This document shows, piece by piece, positions 47,523-58,429 of a stretch of 64,000 bases of DNA; the stretch's first letter is position 1, and the number at the start of each line of letters is the position of its first letter. The translations under genes were made by a program, and so were the position numbers. The stretch is from the NCBI GenBank assembly GCA_004134985.1, contig REGQ01000001.1:62001-126000 (forward strand), written 5' to 3'. The stretch is from Paenibacillaceae bacterium. GTDB lineage: Bacteria; Bacillota; Bacilli; Paenibacillales; Paenibacillaceae. The notes beneath the pieces are model-generated. The model searched no databases and had not been told where the DNA came from. It saw nothing but the letters and a program-made list of their open reading frames with translations.

Positions 47523-48908
47523 TCACCAACCTTTTTCAGAATCCGAGTTATTCAATAAACGGGAACGAACATCCGCAATCAAGTAGAGTGTGCCTGTGAC
47601 GACAGCCAGATCTTCCGGAGCTGTCTTCTCTTGGAGCAGCAATACAGCTTTACGCCAATCCGGTTCGATAACAAGTTCGAAATCCAGCGGATTTGCGACC
47701 TCCCGAACCAATTCCGCAAGCCCGTCTGCATCCATTTTTTTACGAAAATCCGGTTCAGTCACGATCAGCGTATTCACTAACGGTAGTATATGCCGAAGAG
47801 TGTCCCGATGATTCTTGTTCGACAGCATCCCCATCATGAGATGCAGCCGATCATATTTATATGTCTCTCGAAGCGCGGCAGCAAGCGAAGCCGCTCCTTC
47901 CGGATTGTGCGCCCCATCAAGCAAAATTCGGGGCGACTGCGATACAGTCTCCAGCCTGCCCGGCCAGACTGCATTGCGCAGCCCTTTGCGCAAATCATCA
48001 TCTTCGATCACCAGGGCATAATACTGCCGCAGCACCTCCAAGGTCATGACGGCTAATGCTGCATTCTTGCGTTGGTGAGCTCCGCTCAATGTAATCGTCA
48101 ATTCATCAAGCGCCCGAAACGGTCCTGCAAAGCTGAACGACTGCTCATTCTCTTGAATCGTGCCTGTTGCCAGACTGAACTGCTCGTTCAGAAGATAAAG
48201 CGTGCTCCGATTGAGCTTGGCGGCGAGCCGCACCTGTTCAATCGCTTCCGGCTGCTCCACACTGCTGACAACCGGTACCCCCGGCTTAATAATGCCGGCC
48301 TTCTCTCTGGCGATGTCAGAGAGCGAATCTCCCAGGATGTCCATATGATCATGGCCTACATTGGTTATAACGGATACAACAGGCGTCACGATATTCGTGA
48401 CATCCATCCGCCCGCCAAGCCCTGTCTCCCAGACGACATAGTCCGGGTAGACCTCTCTGCTGAAAAAGAGAATAGCCAGCACAGTGGATACTTCGAACAT
48501 TGTCGGCGAGCCGAGTTCGCTGCCAGCAATGTCCTCCACCTGCGGTTTGAGCTCATTGGCAAGCTTTAGTAATATAGTTTCTTCAATGTCGCTCCCGTTA
48601 TACTGAAAACGATTCGTAAACTTCGTAATATATGGGGAGGTATACGTCCCAACATCATAACCGCTTTGGAGCAATGTATGGGTCAAATAGGCGCAAACCG
48701 AGCCTTTTCCGTTCGTTCCGGCAACATGAATAAATTTTAATCTTCGCTGCGGGTTGCCCAATCGCTCCAAAAGCGCATTGACTCTTTCCATACCAGGCCG
48801 GATGCCAAACCGGACCAGGCCCGTAATCCAATCCCGCGCTTCTTCATAGGATGCTAGCGGCCCGCCTATGTTTTCGCTGTTGTTAGCGTCATCTGTCATC
48901 TCGTTCAT
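47523..48908 (-). CDS. folC: folylpolyglutamate/dihydrofolate synthase
   Basis: FolC adds glutamate to folates. The 461-residue protein has HVAGTNGKGSVCAYLTHTLL (P-loop), TSPYITKFTNRFQYNG, VWETGLGGRMDVTN and DGAHNPEGAASL. It lies 14 bases after valS and 7 before murC, so the three are probably one transcript. Confidence 0.96.
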   Translation of the reverse strand: MNEMTDDANNSENIGGPLASYEEARDWITGLVRFGIRPGMERVNALLERLGNPQRRLKFIHVAGTNGKGSVCAYLTHTLLQSGYDVGTYTSPYITKFTNRFQYNGSDIEETILLKLANELKPQVEDIAGSELGSPTMFEVSTVLAILFFSREVYPDYVVWETGLGGRMDVTNIVTPVVSVITNVGHDHMDILGDSLSDIAREKAGIIKPGVPVVSSVEQPEAIEQVRLAAKLNRSTLYLLNEQFSLATGTIQENEQSFSFAGPFRALDELTITLSGAHQRKNAALAVMTLEVLRQYYALVIEDDDLRKGLRNAVWPGRLETVSQSPRILLDGAHNPEGAASLAAALRETYKYDRLHLMMGMLSNKNHRDTLRHILPLVNTLIVTEPDFRKKMDADGLAELVREVANPLDFELVIEPDWRKAVLLLQEKTAPEDLAVVTGTLYLIADVRSRLLNNSDSEKGW

Positions 48909-48922
48909 CCTTCTCCTGCCGA

Positions 48923-51580
48923 TCAGCCGCGAAGCTCGGCGATTCTATTCACAACTTTTTCGCGCTTATCCGCGTAATCGCTCATTTTGGCGCGTTCTTC
49001 CTCAATCACTTTGGCAGGCGCCTTCGCGATAAAGCCTTCATTACTCAGCTTTTTCTCAATACGTCCGACTTCTCCGTTCAAGTGCTGCAATTCCTTCTCC
49101 AGCCGCTCAATCTCCTGCTCAATATCGATCAGGCCAGCGAGCGGCAAGAACAGTTCAGCTCCGGTAACAATGGCCGTCATCGCCTTCTCCGGAATTTCCT
49201 GTACGGCGATTTCCAGCTTGGAGGTTCCACAGAAACGGCGGATGTACTCTTCATTGCGCGTAAGAATGGCTTTGAATGCTTCGCTGGAAGGCTTGATCAG
49301 CAATTCGATCTTTTTGCTCATCGGAACGTTGACTTCCGCACGGATGTTGCGAACCGCACGAATCAGGTCCATCAGCAGCGTCATTTCCTGCACGGCTTCC
49401 GGACTCTCCAGCGCCGTATCGAATTCCGGCCAAGCTGCCAGTGTAATTGTTTCGCCGTCATGCGGCAAATGCTGCCATATTTCCTCGCTGATAAACGGCA
49501 TGAAAGGATGGATCAGGCGCAGCGTGCGGTCAAGCACATACACCAATACGGACTGGGTTGCCTGCTTCGCTTGCTGATCCTCGCCGTACAGCGACAGCTT
49601 GGCAAACTCGATATACCAGTCACACAGATCATCCCAAATAAAGTTGTACAGCAGACGCCCTGTTTCTCCGAAATCGTAGGCATCCATCATCCGGGTGACA
49701 TCGCGTGCCGTCTCATTCAACCGATGAACAATCCAGCGGTCAGCTGTAGACGTCGCCGCCGCGATGTTAACATCGCTTGCCTTGACACCTTCCAGATTCA
49801 TCAGTACAAACCGGGAAGCATTCCATATTTTATTGGCAAAGTTGCGCGCCTGCTCAACCTTCTCATATCTGAAACGCAAATCTTGGCCAGGCGTGCTGTT
49901 CGTCGTAATCATGAAGCGCATCGCATCGGCGCCATACTGTTCAATGACATCAAGCGGATCGACCCCGTTGCCCAGCGACTTGGACATCTTCTTTCCGTCC
50001 TTATCCCGCACGAGCCCGTGCATGAGTACGTCCTTGAACGGTACTTCATCGGTAAATTCAAACGCGGTGAAGATCATTCTCGCAACCCAGAAGTAAATAA
50101 TATCGTATCCGGTCACCAGCACGCTCGTCGGATAGTAACGCTGCAGATCGCTTGTCTCCTCCGGCCAGCCGAGCGTCGAGAACGGCCATAACGCTGAACT
50201 GAACCAGGTATCGAGCACATCTTCATCCTGGCGTAAATCATCGGAGCCGGACTTCGCGCGCGCTTCCTCTTCGCTCATGGCGACGATCAATTCCCCGGTT
50301 TTATTGCAGTACCAGGCCGGAATGCGATGCCCCCACCACAATTGACGGGAGATACACCAGTCGCGTACATTTTCAATCCATTGCAAATAGATTTTCTCGA
50401 AGCGATCCGGAACGAAGCGAACGCCTTCACCGGATTTCTGCTCATTGATCGCCCGCTCGGCAAGCGGCTTCATGTCAACAAACCATTGCGTGGACAAGTA
50501 CGGCTCTACAACAGCGCCGCTGCGCTCGCTATGTCCAACTTGATGCACATGATCTTCAATTTTAATGCAAACGCCCAGGTCCTGCAGATCCTTGACAATC
50601 CGGCTCCGGCATTCGCTGCGGTCCAATCCTACATAAGGGCCGGCTTCATTGTTCATTGTTCCGGTTTCGTCCATGACAATGATTTGCGGGAGGTCATGAC
50701 GCAGCCCCACCTCAAAATCGTTAGGGTCATGGGCCGGTGTAATTTTTACAGCTCCGCTCCCGAAATCTTTCTCGACATACTCGTCGGCAATAATCGGAAT
50801 TTCTCTGCCCACAATTGGCAAAACAAGCTTCTTCCCGATCAGATGACGATAACGCTCATCCTCGGGATGAACAGCAACCGCCGTATCGCCGAGCATTGTT
50901 TCAGGCCGTGTCGTCGCTACAGTAATTGATCCTTCGCCATCCTGCAGTGGGTATTGCAAGTGGTACAGATGACCCTGCACCTCTTTATAGTCCACTTCAA
51001 TATCAGACAGTGCTGTGCGGGCGGCCGGGTCCCAGTTGATAATTTTTTTGCCGCGGTAAATCAAGCCTTTGTCATAGAGCGTAACAAACACTTTGCGAAC
51101 CGCATGCGACAGTCCTTCATCAAGGGTGAATCGCTCGCGAGAGTAGTCCAGCGACAAGCCCATCTTGGCCCACTGGTCCCGAATGTTCTGGGCGTATTGC
51201 TCCTTCCAGTCCCAAACACGCTCCAGAAACTTCTCGCGCCCAAGGTCGTAGCGGGAAAGTCCCTCTTCCCGAAGCTTCTGTTCGACTCTTGTCTGGGTAG
51301 CAATGCCCGCATGGTCGCTGCCTGGCAGCCACAACGCATCATAGCCTTGCATACGCTTCATGCGAATCAGCACGTCTTGCAGCGTAAAATCAAGGGCATG
51401 CCCGATATGAAGCAATCCTGTTACGTTCGGAGGCGGAATGACAATTGTATACACAGGCGCATTTTCTTTGACGCCAGCTTTAAAATATCCGCCTTTCATC
51501 CAGTAATCATACCACTTCTGTTCTGCCGATTTCGGATCGTAGGTCGTCGGCATCGAAACTGTTTCATTCAATTCAGTCAT
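48923..51580 (-). CDS. valS: valyl-tRNA synthetase
   Basis: A class I synthetase of 885 residues that charges tRNA-Val and edits Thr. It has the HIGH motif in [16 protein letters not shown] (near 45-60), the editing domain with [15 protein letters not shown], the KMSKS motif in [15 protein letters not shown], the anticodon-binding domain, and a C-terminal coiled-coil arm (about 815-885). ATG 51580 follows GGAGG by 8 bases. Its leader carries a T-box element with a valine specifier. Confidence 0.98.
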   Translation of the reverse strand: MTELNETVSMPTTYDPKSAEQKWYDYWMKGGYFKAGVKENAPVYTIVIPPPNVTGLLHIGHALDFTLQDVLIRMKRMQGYDALWLPGSDHAGIATQTRVEQKLREEGLSRYDLGREKFLERVWDWKEQYAQNIRDQWAKMGLSLDYSRERFTLDEGLSHAVRKVFVTLYDKGLIYRGKKIINWDPAARTALSDIEVDYKEVQGHLYHLQYPLQDGEGSITVATTRPETMLGDTAVAVHPEDERYRHLIGKKLVLPIVGREIPIIADEYVEKDFGSGAVKITPAHDPNDFEVGLRHDLPQIIVMDETGTMNNEAGPYVGLDRSECRSRIVKDLQDLGVCIKIEDHVHQVGHSERSGAVVEPYLSTQWFVDMKPLAERAINEQKSGEGVRFVPDRFEKIYLQWIENVRDWCISRQLWWGHRIPAWYCNKTGELIVAMSEEEARAKSGSDDLRQDEDVLDTWFSSALWPFSTLGWPEETSDLQRYYPTSVLVTGYDIIYFWVARMIFTAFEFTDEVPFKDVLMHGLVRDKDGKKMSKSLGNGVDPLDVIEQYGADAMRFMITTNSTPGQDLRFRYEKVEQARNFANKIWNASRFVLMNLEGVKASDVNIAAATSTADRWIVHRLNETARDVTRMMDAYDFGETGRLLYNFIWDDLCDWYIEFAKLSLYGEDQQAKQATQSVLVYVLDRTLRLIHPFMPFISEEIWQHLPHDGETITLAAWPEFDTALESPEAVQEMTLLMDLIRAVRNIRAEVNVPMSKKIELLIKPSSEAFKAILTRNEEYIRRFCGTSKLEIAVQEIPEKAMTAIVTGAELFLPLAGLIDIEQEIERLEKELQHLNGEVGRIEKKLSNEGFIAKAPAKVIEEERAKMSDYADKREKVVNRIAELRG

Positions 51581-51661
51581 CCAGAAAACCTCCAATATTC
51601 GATGAAAATGTGATCAATTAGCCAATTTATAGCGCTCAAACTACACAATCATAGTGAAAAC

Positions 51662-51953
51662 AAAAAAAGCTTCCCGTCGCAAAGGACGAAAAGCTTGAGC
51701 TTCCGTGGTACCACCTTTATTCCGCACATGGCAGAAAATCATATTGCCCGCCGTAAAAAGACACCCCTGTGCGACACTTGAACAGATAACGGCTGCAGCC
51801 GGCCTGCACTGGCAGCGCTATGCTGCGTGACACAGGCAACTCCGGGGTGACTATTCACAGCTACATCCTGCAGAACCTCTCAGCAGACGGTCCCGCTCTC
51901 TGAAGGCTTCACCGCAAACTTTTCCCATCAATGTTGTTGAAGATTCAATTGGT
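51662..51953 (-). promoter_or_regulatory. T-box riboswitch of valS (valine specifier GUC)
   Basis: The valS leader shows AGTC... stem I features: the AGAGAGC region and a specifier loop where GTC (51849-51851 on minus) is followed by A. The T-box core AAAGGTGGTACCACG lies at 51706-51718, centred on the palindrome GGTACC. The competing terminator stem AAGCTTTTCGTC/GACGGGAAGCTT (51667-51696) precedes a run of T (51662-51668). Uncharged tRNA-Val is expected to stabilise the antiterminator and turn on valS-folC-murC. Confidence 0.93.
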
Positions 51954-51959
51954 ATCTCT

Positions 51960-51988
51960 ATGATACCCGTCTTCAACACACTAGTCAA
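51960..51988 (-). promoter_or_regulatory. sigma-A promoter of valS
   Basis: TTGACT (51983-51988) and TATCAT (51960-51965) are separated by 17 bases on minus, placing the start at about 51953, just before the T-box stem I. Confidence 0.75.
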
Positions 51989-52007
51989 TGGGGAGGAGCA
52001 GGGCGAA

Positions 52008-53426
52008 TCAAGGGATATAAAGAACCTGCCCTTGCAGCACGGTGGAATCCGACAATCGATTGTATAGCACCAGCTCGCGCGGGTTCAATTGATAGCGGTC
52101 GGCAATCCCCTCCAGCGTGTCTTCCCGTTGGACGATACACATTCTAAGCTTGCGAAATTCTGTATCATCCGACTTATTGACAAACAGCCGTTTCCACTCG
52201 ACTTCATCGCCTGATAAAGGTGCTGCCGCCTCCGCGGCGGCTTCTTCAGCCTGCCGCTCCTGCTGTTTGGCTAAATTGCGCGCCTCTTGCTCCCGACGAT
52301 TCGACTGCAGCAGCGTGAGCAAGCCCACGCTTCCGCCCTCCTCATCCCCTTTCTCCTGTTTTCCGGAAAAGGCAATTTTGACTTCCTGGCTGCTTTCTTC
52401 CGCAGGAGACAAGGCTTCGGGCTGGACAGTAGATTGCTGGACCAGCAGTGCTTCGGGCTCCGGATCTGCTTCGGGCGTGACCTCGGCCGAGGCTGTCTCC
52501 GGCAGCCATTGTACGGCTGCGTGCTGCTCTGTCACCGACGGAATTGCCGCTGTCTCGGCTTCAGGCGCTGCAGATGAAGCAAGATTTTCCGAGGCTTCAG
52601 GAGCAACTTCTTCACGCTCGTCCCCCGCGTTGAACCCCGGCCATGCTGCAAATTCCTGAACAGCTGGCGCTTCCTGCACTTGCGGCACAGCCGCCGGGTA
52701 AGGAACATACCCTGACCATTGATTTGGCTGTAGCTCCTCCAAATGCTGTTCCGGCCGCTCTTCTGGTGTCCATTCTACCGTGACATTGGTTTCAGCGTCT
52801 TGCTCTGAAAGCTCCGGTGTCCATTCTTCAACAACATCTGGACCGCTCGCGCTCTCCTGCCAGCTTTCTACCGATTGCTGCAGCAGCTCCCCCTGATCCT
52901 GTACTGGCGGCGAAAGCTGCTCCTCCGCCCGTTCAAGCCTGTCCACATGCTGATTTACTTGCGCTTGCGGCTGTACCCACAATTGTTCCTGAGACGGCTG
53001 CCGTCCGGCGCGATGCACGACCGTAAATGGCTCCTCCTGCCATGCCTCCTCGGTTTGCGCGGGCAAGACGCGAAGACCTCTAAGCGATAGCAGTCCGGTC
53101 ACATTCAATGTTCGCGCAGACAGTAAGTCCACATCGAAATTGTCGATTTCAACCGAGATGTCCTCAATACGGTTGACCCGGTTCATAGGAAGTGTAATTT
53201 CCACGGGTATCCAATGCTCCAAAGACTGCACGTTCCCCGTTTCTTCCGAGTTGTACAGCCCATGCAGCAGCAGCTTGCCCCGCAGCAAAACCTGATCATC
53301 CTGATAAGCAACTTGAATATGAGGGGTCAGTTCAATCTCTTCCAGTTCGCTGATTGCCGCCACACCATCTGCAATATGAACTCTTTCATAAACGTCAAAA
53401 CGCAAGCCTTCCGATTGATTGTGCAC
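52008..53426 (-). CDS. spoVID: stage VI sporulation protein D (SpoVID-like)
   Basis: A 472-residue coat morphogenetic protein. The N-terminal 115 residues are the beta-rich SPOCS-type domain (LRFDVYERVHIADGVAAISELEE); a long acidic Glu/Gln/Pro-rich linker (residues about 120-400) follows, and a C-terminal LysM domain ends the protein (IVQREDTLEGIADRYQLNPRELVLYN). In B. subtilis SpoVID docks the coat on the spore through SpoIVA and binds SafA, whose homologue is also in this window. It lies between hemL and valS in both. A candidate sigma-E promoter precedes it. Confidence 0.9.
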   Translation of the reverse strand: MHNQSEGLRFDVYERVHIADGVAAISELEEIELTPHIQVAYQDDQVLLRGKLLLHGLYNSEETGNVQSLEHWIPVEITLPMNRVNRIEDISVEIDNFDVDLLSARTLNVTGLLSLRGLRVLPAQTEEAWQEEPFTVVHRAGRQPSQEQLWVQPQAQVNQHVDRLERAEEQLSPPVQDQGELLQQSVESWQESASGPDVVEEWTPELSEQDAETNVTVEWTPEERPEQHLEELQPNQWSGYVPYPAAVPQVQEAPAVQEFAAWPGFNAGDEREEVAPEASENLASSAAPEAETAAIPSVTEQHAAVQWLPETASAEVTPEADPEPEALLVQQSTVQPEALSPAEESSQEVKIAFSGKQEKGDEEGGSVGLLTLLQSNRREQEARNLAKQQERQAEEAAAEAAAPLSGDEVEWKRLFVNKSDDTEFRKLRMCIVQREDTLEGIADRYQLNPRELVLYNRLSDSTVLQGQVLYIP

Positions 53427-53478
53427 GTTTCATCCTCCCTTCCCACTCCTCATTCGGAGCCGATTGATTCACTATTTA

Positions 53479-53507
53479 TTTATATGGTGCAGGAAGGGAG
53501 AGCATGA
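53479..53507 (-). promoter_or_regulatory. candidate sigma-E promoter of spoVID
   Basis: TCATGCT (53501-53507) and CATATAAA (53479-53486) are 14 bases apart on minus, resembling the sigma-E consensus. The elements lie in the 81-base gap after the rluA-family gene. spoVID is a sigma-E gene in B. subtilis. Confidence 0.4.
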
Positions 53508-54548
53508 CTATAATTTTGATCTTGCTGTCAGCGCTTGCTGTGCCTGATCAAACCACGGAGGCACAGGTGTGGCAATATCGAGCGGTTCCATCGTGAGCGG
53601 ATGCTTGAACAGCAAGCTCTCGCCATGCAGCGCCTGATGGGACAACGGCGCCAGAGCTTGCTTGCCAATCATTGCGCCGTACAGACAATCTCCGACCAGA
53701 GGATGGCCCAGATGGCTGAAGTGTACACGAATCTGATGGGTCCTCCCCGTCTCCAGACGAATCCTGACAAGGGCGCCAAGCGAATATGCCTTCACTACCT
53801 GATAGTGGGTAATTGCCGGCTTGCCGCTTTTGCTGATCAACTGCCGCGAAGCATGGTGGCGATCGCGTCCAATTGGAAGATCAATCGTCCCGATCAAGGG
53901 AGATGGCACGCCCTGAACGAGGGCGACGTAAATCCGCTCAATCTCCTTCGCACGCATCGCCTCATCCAGCCGCCACTGGGCGAGGTCATTTTTCGCATAT
54001 AGAACCGGCCCGGACGTATCCTTGTCCAGCCGGTGAATATGGCGGGCAAGAACCTGCTGTCCTGAAACAAGCAAATACCGCAGCACCGCCTCATCAAGCG
54101 ATCCACCCTCCTGCGGGTGTGCAGGATGGACGGACATGCCGACAGGCTTATGTATGACCAGACAATGATCGTCCTCATACAGGAGGGGAGGCATCGCCTC
54201 ATGCAGCGATGCTGCAGCCAGTCCATACAATTCGTGCCGCTTCAGATCATAGACGGGAAACGCCCTCATCATCGCCTTCCCGTCATGACATTGAAGTCCT
54301 CCTTCTGAAAAAAGCCGATTCACCCATTTTGCGGGCAAATCGGTCTTCTCTAGCAGCCATTGGCGCAGCTGATGCGGTGACATTGTTTGCCGCTCAGCGG
54401 AAGCAGCAGGCGCGGCTGGAACGAGCGCAGCGGCTGCCCCGCTTTCCTGAGCCGCGGAGCTCACGTTTCCAGAAGGCTGTACCGGCAGCGGGAATACAAG
54501 CCACTCCCCCTGCCGCTGCGCTTGCCTTGGATCCAATTCCGTCATCAT
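53508..54548 (-). CDS. RluA-family RNA pseudouridine synthase
   Basis: A 346-residue pseudouridine synthase. The catalytic motif with the essential Asp is HIHRLDKDTSGPVLYAKND; further family motifs are LVIHKPVGMSVHPAH and ETGRTHQIRVHFSHLGHPLVGD. The first 55 residues are Pro/Ala-rich, and residues about 60-110 may be a degenerate S4-like part (SPHQLRQWLLEKTDLPAKW). It starts on the stop of hemL (TAATG), so it is probably translated as the last gene of the hem operon. In B. subtilis the gene between hemL and valS beside spoVID is ysxE, which is absent here. Its RNA target is unknown. Confidence 0.9.
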   Translation of the reverse strand: MMTELDPRQAQRQGEWLVFPLPVQPSGNVSSAAQESGAAAALVPAAPAASAERQTMSPHQLRQWLLEKTDLPAKWVNRLFSEGGLQCHDGKAMMRAFPVYDLKRHELYGLAAASLHEAMPPLLYEDDHCLVIHKPVGMSVHPAHPQEGGSLDEAVLRYLLVSGQQVLARHIHRLDKDTSGPVLYAKNDLAQWRLDEAMRAKEIERIYVALVQGVPSPLIGTIDLPIGRDRHHASRQLISKSGKPAITHYQVVKAYSLGALVRIRLETGRTHQIRVHFSHLGHPLVGDCLYGAMIGKQALAPLSHQALHGESLLFKHPLTMEPLDIATPVPPWFDQAQQALTARSKL

Positions 54549-55846
54549 TACAACCGCCGCAGCGCTTCATCATGCGCGGCAATTGTCGCTTCAACATCTT
54601 CCGGCGTATGCGCCAGCGACATGAACATCCCTTCAAATTGCGAAGGAGCAATTGAAATGCCAAGGTTCAGCATTGCTGCAAAATACGCTTTGAAGCGCTC
54701 CAGATCGGCTGTCTTGGCCGTCTCGTAATTGATGACATGCTGCTCGGTAAAGAACGGACAAATCATCGATCCAACGCGGTTGATCGTTACCGGAATGCCG
54801 TGCCGCTCCGCGTTGCTCTCCAGTCCCCGCTGGAGCTGCACCGACCGCTGCTCAAGCTGCTGATACGCTTCCTCTGTAAGCAGTTTGAGCGTCGAATATC
54901 CCGCAGCCATAGCGAGCGGGTTGCCTGACAATGTTCCCGCCTGATAGATCGGGCCGCTCGGCGCCATCATTTCCATTATTTCATGTTTGCCGCCGTAGGC
55001 GCCCACAGGCAGTCCGCCGCCGATTACTTTGCCCATACAGGTCAAATCCGGCGTTATGCCATAAAGCCCTTGCGCGCTGCTGTAATGCACCCGAAAGCCG
55101 CTCATCACTTCATCAAAAATAAGGAGGCTGCCGTATTGTTCCGTTATGCTGCGCAAACCTTGCAAAAACCCGGGCAATGGCGGCACAACCCCCATGTTGC
55201 CTGCAATGGGCTCAACGATGATGCAGGCGATCTGTTCGCCATAATGTTCGAAAGCCGTTTTCACCGCTTCGATGTCATTGTAAGGCACGGTCAGCGTATG
55301 GCTTGCAACACTCTCAGGCACACCTGGACTGTCCGGCAGCCCTAGCGTAGCCACACCCGAACCCGCTTTAATCAGCAGGCTGTCCGCATGGCCGTGATAA
55401 GAACCTTCAAACTTCAAGATCATTGAACGCTTCGTGTAGCCTCTTGCCAGTCGCAGCGCGCTCATGGTCGCTTCGGTGCCGGAATTGACCATCCGCACGC
55501 TTTCAACCGATGGCATCCGCTTGACAACCTCTTGTGCCATCAGTGTTTCAAGCTCGGTCGGCGCACCAAAACTGGTTCCCTTGATCGCCGTCTGCTGAAG
55601 CGCTTCGATTACCTCAGGATGAGCATGGCCTGCAATGAGCGGCCCCCATGACATCACATAATCGATGTAGCTGTTGCCATCAATATCGTACACGCGCGCC
55701 CCTTGCCCGCGATCGATATAGACCGGTGTCAAACCCACCGATTTAAAAGCTCTAACCGGGCTGTTCACCCCGCCGGGAATCACCTGTTTTGCCTGTTCAA
55801 ATGCCACTCTCGAATGTTCATCGTAACGAACCTGTTCATTAGCCAT
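54548..55846 (-). CDS. hemL: glutamate-1-semialdehyde 2,1-aminomutase
   Basis: The PLP enzyme makes 5-aminolevulinate from glutamate semialdehyde in the C5 pathway. The 432-residue protein has the start [20 protein letters not shown], the PLP lysine in [16 protein letters not shown] and [19 protein letters not shown] 55846 is used as it gives the family N-terminus; the frame continues into hemB upstream. It lies 8 bases after hemB, the last of the core hem genes. Confidence 0.97.
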   Translation of the reverse strand: MANEQVRYDEHSRVAFEQAKQVIPGGVNSPVRAFKSVGLTPVYIDRGQGARVYDIDGNSYIDYVMSWGPLIAGHAHPEVIEALQQTAIKGTSFGAPTELETLMAQEVVKRMPSVESVRMVNSGTEATMSALRLARGYTKRSMILKFEGSYHGHADSLLIKAGSGVATLGLPDSPGVPESVASHTLTVPYNDIEAVKTAFEHYGEQIACIIVEPIAGNMGVVPPLPGFLQGLRSITEQYGSLLIFDEVMSGFRVHYSSAQGLYGITPDLTCMGKVIGGGLPVGAYGGKHEIMEMMAPSGPIYQAGTLSGNPLAMAAGYSTLKLLTEEAYQQLEQRSVQLQRGLESNAERHGIPVTINRVGSMICPFFTEQHVINYETAKTADLERFKAYFAAMLNLGISIAPSQFEGMFMSLAHTPEDVEATIAAHDEALRRL

Positions 55847-55854
55847 CCTAAGTA

Positions 55855-56856
55855 TCACACTCCCGATTCGTTTATCCATCTCGCTGCGTCTTTGGCATGG
55901 TACGTAATAATCAAATCCGCTCCGGCGCGCTTCATGCCTGTCAATAGTTCCAGCACAATACTGCGTTCATTGATCCAGCCATTCGCTGCCGCAGCTTTCA
56001 CCATCGCATATTCCGCACTGACATTGTAAGCCGCCACCGGCAGATCAAATTGCTCTTTCAACATTCGGATAATGTCCATGTAAGCCATCGCCGGCTTCAC
56101 CATCAGCATATCAGCGCCTTCCTGTACATCCGACAGCGCTTCGCGCATCGCTTCACGCACATTGGCAGGGTCCATCTGATACGTTTTGCGGTCGCCGAAT
56201 TGGGGAGTCGAATGCGCGGCATCACGAAACGGGCCATAGAAAGCTGAGGCATACTTAACCGAATAGGATAAAATTGGAATGTCGTCATATCCAGCTTCGT
56301 CAAGTGCGCTGCGAATTGCATGCACGAATCCATCCATCATATTCGACGGCGCAATAATATCCGCACCCGCTTCCGCCTGCGACACAGCCGTTCTGCCAAG
56401 CAGCGCCAGCGACTCATCATTGGCGATTTCCGCGGTGCCCTCCTGCTCGTTCATATGCACGACACCGCAATGCCCGTGGTCAGTAAACTGGCATAGACAA
56501 GTATCCGCAATAACGACCAGATCAGGCGCATAGGTTTTCACACTGCGGATTGCCTGCTGTACAATTCCGTTATGATCGTAAGCCGATGAACCGACCGCAT
56601 CTTTGGTTTCCGGCACGCCGAACAGCATAATCGCCTGTACGCCCGCTGCTGTAACGTCACGGATTTCCTCTTCCAGACGATCCAGTGAAAAATGATAAAC
56701 ACCCGGCATAGAGGAAATCTCCTCTTTAATATTCGAGCCATGCGTAACAAAAATTGGATAAATCAAATCAGTCCGATGAAGCAACGTTTCTCTCACCAAC
56801 CCGCGCAGCGCCTCTGTCCGTCGCAATCTGCGGTGTCTGATTAACGGAAAACTCAT
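55855..56856 (-). CDS. hemB: porphobilinogen synthase
   Basis: HemB condenses two aminolevulinate molecules to porphobilinogen. The 333-residue protein has the active-site lysines in [20 protein letters not shown] and [14 protein letters not shown] and the metal cysteines in [14 protein letters not shown], indicating a zinc-type enzyme. It overlaps the cobA-hemD fusion by 4 bases. Confidence 0.98.
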   Translation of the reverse strand: MSFPLIRHRRLRRTEALRGLVRETLLHRTDLIYPIFVTHGSNIKEEISSMPGVYHFSLDRLEEEIRDVTAAGVQAIMLFGVPETKDAVGSSAYDHNGIVQQAIRSVKTYAPDLVVIADTCLCQFTDHGHCGVVHMNEQEGTAEIANDESLALLGRTAVSQAEAGADIIAPSNMMDGFVHAIRSALDEAGYDDIPILSYSVKYASAFYGPFRDAAHSTPQFGDRKTYQMDPANVREAMREALSDVQEGADMLMVKPAMAYMDIIRMLKEQFDLPVAAYNVSAEYAMVKAAAANGWINERSIVLELLTGMKRAGADLIITYHAKDAARWINESGV

Positions 56857-58424
56857 TGTGCCTCCTCCTTCGCTTTGAAAACTTCCCTTTTGTACATTGT
56901 CATCGCTTCTATTAAACCGGCAAGCGTGGCCTGCTCGGGAACAATCGTTACTTCCAGTCCTTCATCCGCCGCGGTCTGCGCTGTTAGCGGCCCAATACAA
57001 GCGGTCGGAATACCCTTGAGCAATGATACCGGATCTTGCACACCTTGGCGGCGAAGCAGCTCAAGCAAATTTAAAACCGTCGACGAACTTGTAAAAGTCA
57101 ACATATGAATCCCGCCGCTGCCCAGCAGCTCAAGCAATTCGCCATCTCCGGAATCAGGATCACCCAGCGCTGTTTCGTAAACATTGACAGCGGTCACTTC
57201 CACGCCCTTGGCAGCGAACTGCTGCGGCAAAATATCGCGGGCCAGATCACCGCGCGGCAACAGCACCTTATGCCCCGGCTGCAGAAGTGGGCCAAGCATG
57301 TCGATCAATCCTTCAGCCTGGAAGCGGGCCGGCATCGCGTCAACCAGCAAGCCGCGCTCGCGAAGCTTATCTGCTGTTGCCGGACCGACTGCGGCAATCT
57401 TGGCCTTATGAAACCTGCGGATGTCGACCTCAAATGCAGTGAGCCATTCAAAAAAATAATCGACGCCGTTCACACTTGTAAACACAAGCCAATCGTAGTC
57501 GTTCGCATGACCAAGCGCTTCACCGATCAAAGCGCTCGTTTCCTCAGACTGGGTCCGGCGAATTTCAATAACCGGATACTCAACCGGCTCTCCGCCCAGT
57601 TCCTCGATACGGTCCGCCAGTTCGCTTGCCTGTGCTCGTGCTCTGGTGACAAGCACTCGGGTTCCAAACAGCGGCTGACGTTCATACCACTGCAGCTTCT
57701 CCCGCTGCTTCACGACTTCACCGACGACGATAACAGCCGGCGGCTGGAAATTCGCAGCCAGCACCTGTGCCTCAATTGTCTCCAGCGTCCCGACCAGCGT
57801 CTCCTGCTCTACACGCGTTCCCCAGCGAATGAGCGCTACCGGCGTTTCCTTGGATTTGCCATGTCTGATCAACTGTTCGCTTATGTAGCCAATTTTGGCC
57901 ACACCCATCAAAAAAATAAGCGTTCCGGTAGCATTGGTCACTTTATCCCAATAGATCGACCGATCAAGCTTCTCAGGGCTTTCGTGGCCTGTCACAATCG
58001 ATAGGGAAGAAGCCAGGTCCCGATGGGTTACCGGGATGCCCGCATAAGCAGGCACCGCAATTGCGGAAGTAATTCCTGGCACAATTTCATACTCAACTCC
58101 ATACTCCTGCAGCAGCTCTGCTTCCTCTCCCACTCTGCCGAAAATGGTCGGGTCTCCGCCCTTCAGGCGGGTAACGGTCTTGCCTTGCAATGCCAGATCG
58201 ACAAGCAGACGGTTAATCTCCTCTTGCTTCATCGTGTGCCGATCCGGAAGCTTGCCGACATATACTTTCTCCGCACCCGGTTTTAAAAACTTCAGAAGAC
58301 GCGGGCTGGCAAGCCGGTCATAGACGACAACATCGCACTGAGTGATGCACTCCTTGCCTCGCACCGTAATCAGCTTTGGATTGCCTGGCCCTGCGCCTAC
58401 CAGGAATACTTTTCCCTTCTCCAT
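56853..58424 (-). CDS. cobA: fused uroporphyrinogen-III C-methyltransferase/uroporphyrinogen-III synthase
   Basis: A 523-residue two-domain protein. Residues about 1-245 are CobA/SUMT ([54 protein letters not shown]), which methylates uroporphyrinogen III to precorrin-2. Residues about 255-515 are HemD ([33 protein letters not shown]), which cyclises hydroxymethylbilane to uroporphyrinogen III. One polypeptide thus makes and diverts the branch intermediate. It follows hemC by 5 bases and overlaps hemB. Confidence 0.95.
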   Translation of the reverse strand: MEKGKVFLVGAGPGNPKLITVRGKECITQCDVVVYDRLASPRLLKFLKPGAEKVYVGKLPDRHTMKQEEINRLLVDLALQGKTVTRLKGGDPTIFGRVGEEAELLQEYGVEYEIVPGITSAIAVPAYAGIPVTHRDLASSLSIVTGHESPEKLDRSIYWDKVTNATGTLIFLMGVAKIGYISEQLIRHGKSKETPVALIRWGTRVEQETLVGTLETIEAQVLAANFQPPAVIVVGEVVKQREKLQWYERQPLFGTRVLVTRARAQASELADRIEELGGEPVEYPVIEIRRTQSEETSALIGEALGHANDYDWLVFTSVNGVDYFFEWLTAFEVDIRRFHKAKIAAVGPATADKLRERGLLVDAMPARFQAEGLIDMLGPLLQPGHKVLLPRGDLARDILPQQFAAKGVEVTAVNVYETALGDPDSGDGELLELLGSGGIHMLTFTSSSTVLNLLELLRRQGVQDPVSLLKGIPTACIGPLTAQTAADEGLEVTIVPEQATLAGLIEAMTMYKREVFKAKEEAQ

Positions 58425-58429
58425 TGCGT

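Noticed and set aside
49082-50191. Plus-strand open frame of 369 codons opposite valS.
   Set aside because: It is the mirror of the conserved valS frame; no similarity or start signals.
57105-58004. Plus-strand open frame of 299 codons opposite the CobA-HemD gene.
   Set aside because: Antisense shadow of a strongly conserved coding region.
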